In this document: in pieces, positions 15,593 to 21,725 of the stretch | How the letters are laid out: every line of letters begins with the position of its first letter | Position numbering within the stretch: position 1 is the first letter of the stretch | NCBI GenBank assembly: GCA_946479035.1 | Contig: CAMLDW010000029.1 | Coordinates: 1 to 28,310, forward strand | Reading direction: 5' to 3' | Source: an uncultured Chthonomonadaceae bacterium | GTDB taxonomy: Bacteria > Armatimonadota > Fimbriimonadia > Fimbriimonadales > Fimbriimonadaceae | Length of the DNA stretch: 28,310 nucleotides | Notes under the pieces: model-generated | What the model saw: the letters and a program-made list of their open reading frames with translations, nothing else | Databases searched by the model: none | Told to the model about the DNA's origin: nothing | Position numbers and translations under genes: made by a program

Positions 15593-17028
15593 AGGACGCG
15601 CTTGCCTTGGGGCTGTTGCCAGCGGCATTGGCGCTGTGCGCTCTTCTAGTCCGAGACCTGAAGGCTCTCCGCCATATCTGCGTGACGGCGGCTGTCGCGC
15701 AGCTCGCGCTCTCGCTTTGGGTCGCTGTGCCCGTGCTCCTTGGCGCGCAGACCGAGACTTTCCTCTCATGGTTCCGCCTCGACGGGATGGCCGCATGGAT
15801 CGTCCTCGTCAACGCGCTCGTGTATGTCGCCGCGGTCCTCAGTACCGCGCAGCACCTCGCGAGCACGGACGCGCTGCACGTGAGCGACAAGGGCGCGCGC
15901 GCGCTGTTCGGCCTTTCCTCGCTGTTCATCGTTGCGGCCAACGCGGTGGTATCCGCTCAGGACCTGGGCGTCGTGTGGGTCGCAATGGAGGCTACCACGC
16001 TCGTGACGGCGCCGCTCATCCTGCTCCACGGTACGAAGCGGTCCATCGAAGCTGCGTGGAAGTACCTCATCCTATGCGGCGTTGGCATCGCCTTCGCCCT
16101 GCTCGGCACCGTCCTGCTGCTCGCCTCCGCCGGAGAGCAGGGCGAGCTCCGCCTCGCGTGGCTCCAGGCCAACGCAACCAGCCTCAAGCCTTCGTTGCTC
16201 GGTGCGAGCTTCGTCTGCTTCCTGTTGGGATACGGCACCAAGGCCGGCCTCTTTCCCGTGCACAACTGGCTGCCGGACGCGCACAGCGAGGCCCCTGCCC
16301 CCGCCTCTGCCTTGCTGTCAGGTGCGCTGCTCAACTGCGCCATGACCGCGCTGTGGCGCATAGGCGGCGTCTTGGAAGCCTCCGACTCTCGCGCCCTGTT
16401 GACCACGCTCCTCGCTCCGATGGGCGCGGCGACGGTCTTGGCGGCCTCCGTCATGCTCGTCAGGCAAAACGACCTCAAGAGAATGTGGGCGTACTCGAGC
16501 ATCGAGAACATGGGAGTCCTCGCGGTCGCGGCCGGGCTGAGGCTCGGGCCTATCTTTGCGCTCCACGCGCTCGCCCACAGCCTTGCCAAGGCCTCGGCGT
16601 TCCTCCTTTCGGGAAACGTCGTCGCCTCTTACGGGACCGTCGCGCTCAACCGGCTTAGCGGAGTCATGCGCAGTTCGCCGAGCCTCGGGTTCGCCCTGCT
16701 CGCCGCCGGCGCTGCCGTGATGGGGGCCCCGCCGTTCGCTTCCTTCGTCAGCGAGTGGCTCCTGCTCTCCAGCGCGGCGCAGTCCGGGCACTGGGGCCTC
16801 ATGGCCGCCCTGGTCGCCGGCTTTGCCATTAGTTTTGTCGCCGTGCTCTGCCACCTCGGCAGGGTCGTCTTTGGCGAAAGGCAGGAGTCAAAGGAGGCGC
16901 GAAAGCCGGCCGGCTCGGTCTTCACCCCGGTCCTACTGCTGTTCTTGTCTGCGCTTGCTTTCTTTGCGGTGACGCCCCTGGCGATCGATTCGATCGGTCG
17001 CGCGATCGCGTCGGGAGCAGGGCCGTGA
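15589..17028 (+). CDS. HyfF/NuoN-M-like antiporter subunit
   Basis: A 479-residue membrane protein, a second antiporter-like subunit corresponding to HyfF. Conserved charged positions are kept: Glu in VVWVAMEATTLVTAPLILL, Lys in GYGTKAGLFPVHNWLPDAHS, Lys in RQNDLKRMWAYSSIENMGVL, and His/Lys in LHALAHSLAKASAFLLSGN. The PPFASFVSEWLLLS segment is the usual late-helix loop. With the product of the first gene this gives the complex two candidate ion channels, besides the HyfC/HyfE region. No HyfD homologue (a third antiporter subunit) is encoded between them. The gene overlaps the next by four bases (GTGA). Confidence 0.92.
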   Translation: MKDALALGLLPAALALCALLVRDLKALRHICVTAAVAQLALSLWVAVPVLLGAQTETFLSWFRLDGMAAWIVLVNALVYVAAVLSTAQHLASTDALHVSDKGARALFGLSSLFIVAANAVVSAQDLGVVWVAMEATTLVTAPLILLHGTKRSIEAAWKYLILCGVGIAFALLGTVLLLASAGEQGELRLAWLQANATSLKPSLLGASFVCFLLGYGTKAGLFPVHNWLPDAHSEAPAPASALLSGALLNCAMTALWRIGGVLEASDSRALLTTLLAPMGAATVLAASVMLVRQNDLKRMWAYSSIENMGVLAVAAGLRLGPIFALHALAHSLAKASAFLLSGNVVASYGTVALNRLSGVMRSSPSLGFALLAAGAAVMGAPPFASFVSEWLLLSSAAQSGHWGLMAALVAGFAISFVAVLCHLGRVVFGERQESKEARKPAGSVFTPVLLLFLSALAFFAVTPLAIDSIGRAIASGAGP

Positions 17029-18518
17029 TCGAAGTGCGAAGCACGCAGGTCAGCCTCGAGCGCTGGACCGACGAGGTCGCCCGCAGTATCAAGCGCACGG
17101 GCTGGAGGTACGGGCACCTCACCGTCAGAAGGCAGGAGGAGCTCCGCGTCTTGGAGGCGCTGGCCCTCGACGCACAGAATGGTGCTGCCGAGGTTGTCTC
17201 TGCGACGGTCCCGCCGGGCGAATTCGAGTTCCCGTCTCTGACCGCCCTGGTCCCGGCGGCGCACTGGGCAGAGCGCGCGGTCGGGGACATGTGGGGCCTC
17301 CGGGCCGTCGGACACCCGCGTTGGAAGAGCCTCCTGCTGCACGACACGTGGCCGAGGGACTATGCGCCGTTCGCCCTGCCTAGCGACGGGCCCGTCGCGA
17401 TCAGGGAGTCCCGGTTCCTTACTGTCGCGGGGTCCGGGGTGCACGAGATCGCGGTCGGCCCGATCCACGCCGGTGTCATCGAGCCCGGCCACTTCCGATT
17501 CAGCTGCCTCGGCGAGGTCGTTGCAAACTTGGAGATCCGCCTCGGCTACCAGCACCGGGGCGTCGAAGCGAGGCTGTGCGAGGTCCCTTGGCCACACGCG
17601 CGCCACGTGGCAGAGAGCGCCAGTTCCGATTCGACGGTCGCAAGCGCGCTCGCACACTCCGTAGCGATCGAAAACCTCTTCGAAGCCAGCGCGCCGAAGC
17701 GCGCCGACGCCCTGCGAACCCTCGCGCTCGAGATCGAGCGCCTCGCGAACCACTTGGGCGACCTCGGCGGACTCTCTGCGGACATTGGTTTCTCGCTGAT
17801 GTCGGCGTCGTTCGCCAAGCTCCGCGGAATGGCGCTCGGCCTCGGCGAGAGCCTGGCCGGATCTAGGTTCCAGAAGGGGTTTGTCCTGCCTGGAGGAGTC
17901 GCCCGCGACCCTGCCGAGAACCAACTGGCAGCGGTCAGAGCCGGGCTCGCGCAGATCATGCCTCTTGCAGAAGAGTCGTTTAAGGTTCTGTTCGAGAACC
18001 CAGGGGTCATAGAGCGCACGGAGGGCATCGGCGTACTGCAGGCGAGCCTCGCCGAGGAGTTCTGCATGGTCGGGCCCGCCGCGCGCGCCAGCGGCAGCGC
18101 TTACGACGCAAGACGCTGCTTCCGGCACGGGCTCTACCCGGACCTGGACGTCAAAGTGGCCCAAAACCGCAACGGCGACGTCCTTGCGCGCGCTATGGTC
18201 CGCAAGAACGAGGCGGTAGCAAGCATGGAAACGCTGGAAGCCGTGCTCTCGGACCTTCCCGCCACTTCGTGTTTCACTCAACTTGGTCCAGACCTGCCCA
18301 GGTCGCGCGGTGCCGTGGGTGTCGTCGAGTCTTGGCGCGGCGAACTGGTCCACTGGATAACGACAGGACGCAACGGCGAGATCGAAAGGTACGCGCTGCG
18401 CGATCCCAGCTTCCAAAACTGGACCGGCCTGGCGATCGCCGTCCGCAACAACCTCGTCGCGGACTTCCCAATGATCAACAAGAGCTTTAGTCTCTCCTAC
18501 TCGGGGAACGACCTCTAG
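17025..18518 (+). CDS. HyfG-like (NuoCD-type) large subunit lacking all NiFe-binding cysteines
   Basis: A 497-residue soluble subunit with a NuoC-like N-terminal domain (about 1-120, signature ERAVGDMWGLRAVGHP) joined to a NuoD/hydrogenase-large-subunit domain. GPIHAGVIEPGHFRF (145-159) and ERLANHLGDLGG (238-249) are conserved. The two hydrogenase cysteine motifs are gone. The first CxxC position reads SSDSTVASALAHSVAIEN (200-217). The last reads NKSFSLSYSGNDL at the very C-terminus, where DPCxxC would be. Only three Cys (161, 185, 347) plus two late ones remain, none at ligand positions. There is also no extension past the C-terminal motif for a maturation protease to remove. It is therefore an Ehr-type subunit, not a hydrogenase. 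The start is a GTG coupled to the previous stop. Confidence 0.92.
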   Translation: MIEVRSTQVSLERWTDEVARSIKRTGWRYGHLTVRRQEELRVLEALALDAQNGAAEVVSATVPPGEFEFPSLTALVPAAHWAERAVGDMWGLRAVGHPRWKSLLLHDTWPRDYAPFALPSDGPVAIRESRFLTVAGSGVHEIAVGPIHAGVIEPGHFRFSCLGEVVANLEIRLGYQHRGVEARLCEVPWPHARHVAESASSDSTVASALAHSVAIENLFEASAPKRADALRTLALEIERLANHLGDLGGLSADIGFSLMSASFAKLRGMALGLGESLAGSRFQKGFVLPGGVARDPAENQLAAVRAGLAQIMPLAEESFKVLFENPGVIERTEGIGVLQASLAEEFCMVGPAARASGSAYDARRCFRHGLYPDLDVKVAQNRNGDVLARAMVRKNEAVASMETLEAVLSDLPATSCFTQLGPDLPRSRGAVGVVESWRGELVHWITTGRNGEIERYALRDPSFQNWTGLAIAVRNNLVADFPMINKSFSLSYSGNDL

Positions 18519-18527
18519 GAAAAAGAA

Positions 18528-19280
18528 ATGCTCAGCGCGCTCATTCATGCACTCGGTCAAAAGAAGGCGACGGGAGACCAGCTCTTCCCTGACCTCCCGG
18601 ACGGCGCACAAGGGCTCCCGATGCTGACGGACGAGCCTTGCCTTGGCGGCGCGTGCGGCAAGTGCGCCGCGGTCTGTCCCTCCGGCGCGCTGGCCGTGCA
18701 CGGCTCCACGGTCGAGCTCGATCGGGGGCTGTGCGTCTCCTGCGGTGCGTGCGTCGCTGCCTGTCCGACCGGCACGATCGTCCACGACAGGTCTACGCGC
18801 ACAGCGACCGTGAGAAGGGAAGACCTTGTCTTGAGGCAGCCGAGCGGCGTCAAGACCGCGACAGCGCCAAGCGGAGCGACCCCCTTTTGCAAGTCCATCG
18901 ACGTCCGCGAAGTCTCGACGGGCTGCAACGCGACCGACCAGGAGGTCTCGGCGATGACGAACCCTGTGTTCGACTGTTCTCGCTTTGGTATCAACTTCGT
19001 CGCATCGCCGCGCTTCGCCGACGTCTTGTTGGTGACGGGGCCGGTCGCGCGCGCCATGCAAGAGCCGCTGGTGCGGTGCTACGACGCAATGGCCGAACCT
19101 CGGCTCGTCGTCGCAGTCGGCACGTGCGCGGTGAGCGGCGGGGTGCACCGCGGAGGGTATGCAAACGCGGACGGGGTCGTGCCGCACCTGCCCGTCGCCG
19201 CGTTCGTGCCCGGCTGCCCGCCCCACCCGTGGAGCATCATCCACGGCCTGCTCCTTGCGGTCGGCCGCAACGATCTCTAG
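18528..19280 (+). CDS. Fused ferredoxin (HyfH/NuoI-like) and small subunit (HyfI/NuoB-like)
   Basis: A 250-residue fusion, where relatives usually have two genes. Residues 35-85 hold two 4Fe-4S sites. The first is Cys38, 43, 46, 50, with two extra residues between the first two Cys. The second is a regular CxxCxxCxxxCP at 69, 72, 75, 79. Residues 120-250 are the NuoB/hydrogenase small subunit domain: DVREVSTGCNATDQEV, NPVFDCSRFGINFVASPRFA, VLLVTGPVARAM, VGTCAVSGG and FVPGCPPHPW. Of the four ligands expected for the proximal cluster, Cys133, Cys200 and Cys230 are present, but the second (CxxC) position is Thr136. The start has AGGAAAA just upstream, nine bases after the large-subunit stop. It is the last gene of the operon. 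Confidence 0.9.
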   Translation: MLSALIHALGQKKATGDQLFPDLPDGAQGLPMLTDEPCLGGACGKCAAVCPSGALAVHGSTVELDRGLCVSCGACVAACPTGTIVHDRSTRTATVRREDLVLRQPSGVKTATAPSGATPFCKSIDVREVSTGCNATDQEVSAMTNPVFDCSRFGINFVASPRFADVLLVTGPVARAMQEPLVRCYDAMAEPRLVVAVGTCAVSGGVHRGGYANADGVVPHLPVAAFVPGCPPHPWSIIHGLLLAVGRNDL

Positions 19281-19298
19281 TCGACTGTACCGACCGGC

Positions 19299-19644
19299 TC
19301 AGAACCTCCAGCCGGCCATCAGCGCCGGGCTCTTCTTGGTGGTCAGGTGCGCGCCGCAGAGCAGCTGTCCTTCGGTCGAACAGCGTCGCCACTTGCGAAG
19401 GCATCGCCTTCGCGGCGTCCGCACGGATGACCTTGCCCATCTGCTCGCAGCACCACTTGCTCTTGGAGTGCGCCTTTTCGCAGCACGGCCTTTGGCTCGG
19501 ATCGCAGTGACAGCTCGGGCACGCGTTGATGACTCAAGCCGTCGCGCACAGGCCGGATCCAACGGACATGGAGAGAACGAGCAACGAGCACAGCTTGGCG
19601 CAATGTCGCCCCGCTTCCGCAATACCCGCGAACAAAACTGGCAT
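19299..19644 (-). pseudogene. Remnant of a small secreted Cys-rich protein (stop codon plus frameshift)
   Basis: The frame opens at ATG 19644 with what looks like a signal peptide (KLCSLLVLSMSVGSGLCATA) and hits an in-frame TGA at 19534-19536. The same frame continues as NACPSCHCDPSQRPCC, then EKAHSKSKWCCEQMGKVI and AMPSQVATLF. Near 19379 good coding character moves to the neighbouring frame, which ends STEGQLLCGAHLTTKKSPA and LMAGWRF, with a stop at 19299. All these pieces keep strong G/C third positions. Removing one base in CTGTTCG would restore the frame. I do not recognise the family; the CPxCHC and CC pairs suggest metal binding. Two separate lesions favour a decayed gene over sequencing error. 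It is convergent with the operon before it. Confidence 0.5.
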
Positions 19645-19707
19645 CGTCCTATCCAGAATAACCGAAGTCCCCCTGAAGTCGCGCCTGATCGAGGAGCAAC
19701 GCGCAGC

Positions 19708-19738
19708 AAAAAGCCCCCGGCGCTCCGCGCCGGGGGCT
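19708..19738 (-). terminator. Rho-independent terminator of the 19753-20322 gene
   Basis: On the minus strand AGCCCCCGGCGC, loop GGA, GCGCCGGGGGCT, then TTTTT. The 12-bp stem is perfect and the U-tract directly follows. It starts 15 bases after the gene's stop codon. Confidence 0.9.
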
Positions 19739-19752
19739 AGCACCTGCTGCGC

Positions 19753-20322
19753 CTACGCCTCGACCCTGTGGCGCGAACCGGGCTGCGCCTTGATGCGGCC
19801 CTTCTTCTCGTATTCGATCACCAGCTGGTTGCCCTCATATCCGATGATCTTGCCGGTGTCTCCAGGCTTCGTCTTGCCCGGCGTGCCTTCCATGTAGACC
19901 ACCGCAGTCCCGAGCGGGTACTTATCGGGGTTGAGCGTCCGGGACTTCTTGGTCCCCTTGATCTTGCCTTCGACCGGCACGAGCTGCGGTGCGCCGTTCA
20001 CAATTGACCACTCATAGCCCTTCGGCACTTCAATCCGGTTCAAAGTCCGCTTGGCAGTCTCGAGCTCGGCCGGCGGCGGGTTGAATGCACCCCAGGCCTC
20101 GTTGCTGACCGCGCCCTTCATCTTTGTGATGCGGCCAGTGCTGGAAACGTTGTATATGTCCTTTTGGGCCAAATGGCAGGTCACAAAGGCGACCCCGCCC
20201 TTGATCACAGTACCGAGCGCACCCGGCATTGTGTAGGTCTGGCCGCTGATGGTGAACGTAACGTCCGCTGACTTGACGTCCTTGTAGTTCACGGTCCGAA
20301 TCAAAGCATCCTTGGTAGGCAT
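19753..20322 (-). CDS. Protein of unknown function with a strong leaderless promoter
   Basis: A 189-residue, soluble, Lys-rich protein that I do not recognise. The N-terminal half has alternating strands (ADVTFTISGQTYTMPG, GGVAFVTCHLAQKDIYNVSS). The C-terminal part (LGTAVVYMEGTPGKTKPGDT, then GKIIGYEGNQLVIEYEKKGR) resembles a small SH3/KOW-like barrel with a basic tail, which could bind nucleic acid, but this is only a guess. Base composition is somewhat lower in GC than its neighbours. The start at 20322 is set by the promoter: TATAAT ends six bases before this ATG, while an upstream in-frame ATG at 20346 would lie inside the promoter. With a consensus promoter and a textbook terminator it is a self-contained, probably strongly expressed gene. 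Confidence 0.8.
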   Translation of the reverse strand: MPTKDALIRTVNYKDVKSADVTFTISGQTYTMPGALGTVIKGGVAFVTCHLAQKDIYNVSSTGRITKMKGAVSNEAWGAFNPPPAELETAKRTLNRIEVPKGYEWSIVNGAPQLVPVEGKIKGTKKSRTLNPDKYPLGTAVVYMEGTPGKTKPGDTGKIIGYEGNQLVIEYEKKGRIKAQPGSRHRVEA

Positions 20323-20328
20323 GGCGCC

Positions 20329-20356
20329 ATTATATACTGATTCCACCCTGTGTCAA
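20329..20356 (-). promoter_or_regulatory. Near-perfect sigma-70 promoter, leaderless
   Basis: On the minus strand TTGACA (20356-20351), a 16-base spacer, TATAAT (20334-20329), then six bases (GGCGCC) and the ATG at 20322. Both hexamers are full consensus. The predicted start of transcription is the A of the start codon. Confidence 0.85.
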
Positions 20357-20376
20357 GTGCCTGGTCTTTATACGGG

Positions 20377-20421
20377 CCGCCTTGACCGAAGAAACCCCAC
20401 AGCTCCTTCGGTCCTAGGCGG
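20377..20421 (-). terminator. Hairpin downstream of the 20445-20993 gene
   Basis: CCGCCT-T-GACCGAAG pairs with CTTCGGTC-CT-AGGCGG across a 14-base loop, 24 bases after the stop codon. There is no clear U-tract. Confidence 0.55.
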
Positions 20422-20444
20422 TCTGCATCGGCCGCGCGGCCAGG

Positions 20445-20993
20445 TCAGTGAGGCATTCTGTCGGTCTGGGTACCGGACGAGTTGTATGTGATTACGGCCC
20501 CCGACTCCTCCGTGTCGCCGGTGAACAGGCCGATCTTCTTGCCCTGCTTGTTGTTGAGCGTGACGCTGCCCGCGCTGTGGTCGTTCTCGCCCAGAATCAG
20601 TGCTGGGTCGCCGCCGGCGCTGTTTAGCCGGATGCTTCCTCCGCCGCCAACAGTGTCGGTCACCACGACGTTCTTGCTCTTCTTTCCGTCGTACACGACG
20701 ATTGCGCCCGAACCGCTGTCCGTGGTCACGGTATCGACTAGGATGTTGCCGTCCGTGTTGTACGTCGTGAACGAGCCCGCGCCCTTGTAGTTCTCCATCG
20801 ATCCAATGACTTTGCCGCTGTCGTCCACCAGCTGGAACTTCTTGGCCTTCACAAGGTCCTGCGTCTGTCCAGTGCCCTGCACGAACCCGGTCAGTGCGAG
20901 CGAGACGAGCACGAAGAGCGACACGGCAAAGGCGCTGCGATAGCCTCGGTTGGACCGCTCGAGCGCGGCCACGCGGGTTTCAATTTCGTTCAT
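20445..20993 (-). CDS. Membrane-anchored beta-rich protein of unknown function
   Basis: A 182-residue protein. A short charged N-terminus with a possible coiled coil (MNEIETRVAALERSNRGYR) is followed by one transmembrane helix (SAFAVSLFVLVSLALTGFV). The rest is an exported domain made of short Gly/Asp/Ser-rich strands: KKFQLVDDSGKVIGSMEN, GSFTTYNTDGNILVDTVTT, GAIVVYDGKKSKNVVVTD and GSVTLNNKQGKKIGLFTG. These repeat with a period of roughly 20-25 residues, as in beta-solenoid or beta-roll domains. The opening KAKKFQLVDDSGK pattern is common in bacterial proteins annotated only as hypothetical. AGG lies about eight bases before the ATG, with a CATAAT box about 17 bases upstream of it. Function unknown. 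Confidence 0.72.
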   Translation of the reverse strand: MNEIETRVAALERSNRGYRSAFAVSLFVLVSLALTGFVQGTGQTQDLVKAKKFQLVDDSGKVIGSMENYKGAGSFTTYNTDGNILVDTVTTDSGSGAIVVYDGKKSKNVVVTDTVGGGGSIRLNSAGGDPALILGENDHSAGSVTLNNKQGKKIGLFTGDTEESGAVITYNSSGTQTDRMPH

Positions 20994-21059
20994 TGTTGGT
21001 ACCTGCTCCGATTATGGCCGTTCTAGGGCCGCGAACGGAAGCTTCCGGCAAACCGAGCG

Positions 21060-21293
21060 CTAGCCCTTCTGCGTGTCCGAGACGAACACCACCGACGCCA
21101 AAACGATGTCTAGCACCACCAAGAGCGCGATCGCCCACACGATCGCCCAGTCTGCGAGTACGTAGAACCCCATCAGCACCAAGAAGACCAAGATGAAGGC
21201 AAGCGCTGCGAGCGGGTCGAGCCGGTTCGACCGCACGCCCCAAGCCAAGAGGACTATGAATGCCAAGATCGGCAAGAGCTGCAGAAAGAACAT
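21060..21293 (-). CDS. Small membrane protein, unknown function
   Basis: A 77-residue protein with three hydrophobic helices: MFFLQLLPILAFIVLLAWGV, ALAFILVFLVLMGFYVLA, and WAIVWAIALLVVLDIVLASV. A short basic loop lies after the first (RSNRLD). GAGG is nine bases before the ATG. It lies 64 bases downstream of the YjbR gene on the same strand and may be co-transcribed. No family assignment. Confidence 0.65.
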   Translation of the reverse strand: MFFLQLLPILAFIVLLAWGVRSNRLDPLAALAFILVFLVLMGFYVLADWAIVWAIALLVVLDIVLASVVFVSDTQKG

Positions 21294-21357
21294 CGTGCGT
21301 CGCCTCGGCGAGGCGGTCCCGCGCCCGCGCGCCCCGATCCTACCGCAGTCGCCGCCT

Positions 21358-21684
21358 TCAGCGCCGACGCTTCTTCGCCGGCATCGAAGCCTTCTCCCAA
21401 GAAGCCTTGACTAGCGACCTGGCGAGCCTCTTGTCCAGCTTTTCGAGCCGGACGAGGAAGGCAGGGTAGCCATCGTAGTGCGGGGTCTTGAAAACCGCGT
21501 CCGGGCGCGACTCGAGCAGCCTGTCGTGCGTCTCCCAGTCGAGCTTCACTGCGAACGTTTCGCCGTCCTTCTTTAATGCGAACATGAACCGCCCGCTGCG
21601 CTTGATCGAAGGCAGACCGTGGCTGCGGGACTCCGCAGTGTCCGGCATCGCCAGCGCGATCTTTACGACCTCGTCGTAGTCCAT
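21358..21684 (-). CDS. YjbR/MmcQ family protein, second copy
   Basis: A 108-residue MmcQ/YjbR-family protein. Compare MDYDEVVKIALAMPDTAESR at the start, then KRSGRFMFALKKDGETFAVK, FKTPHYDGYPAFLVRLEKL and SLVKASWEKASMPAKKRRR. The HY-GYPA-LVRL block is shared with the protein at 2345-2734, but the two are clearly different in the rest. The tail is very basic. Its start lies about 40 bases from that of the divergent DUF2156 gene, so the two share an intergenic promoter region. The biochemical role of the family is not established. Confidence 0.88.
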   Translation of the reverse strand: MDYDEVVKIALAMPDTAESRSHGLPSIKRSGRFMFALKKDGETFAVKLDWETHDRLLESRPDAVFKTPHYDGYPAFLVRLEKLDKRLARSLVKASWEKASMPAKKRRR

Positions 21685-21712
21685 GTCGCTCTGCGCTGAA
21701 CTTACCCTGGGG

Positions 21713-21718
21713 TACTTT
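21713..21718 (+). promoter_or_regulatory. Candidate -10 box of the DUF2156 gene
   Basis: TACTTT followed by seven bases and the GTG at 21726; no Shine-Dalgarno sequence is present. The spacing fits the leaderless pattern seen at glyA, ndh and 20322. Confidence 0.4.
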
Positions 21719-21725
21719 CATAACG

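Noticed and set aside
16629..19244. An 871-codon open frame on the minus strand across the hyf-like operon
   Set aside because: It is antisense to three well-supported genes and rich in Arg/Asp/Val/Ala, as expected from the reverse reading of GC-rich codons; no family motif is seen.
12061..19280. Annotation of the operon as a true [NiFe] hydrogenase-4 or as respiratory complex I
   Set aside because: The large subunit has no NiFe cysteines, and there are no nuoEFG-type NADH input subunits, nuoA or nuoJ; the HyfB/HyfC/HyfE types are specific to the hydrogenase-4-like branch.
19534..19536. Selenocysteine codon in the Cys-rich protein
   Set aside because: No SECIS hairpin could be pointed out just after the TGA, and the same reading frame has a second lesion downstream; decay is simpler.
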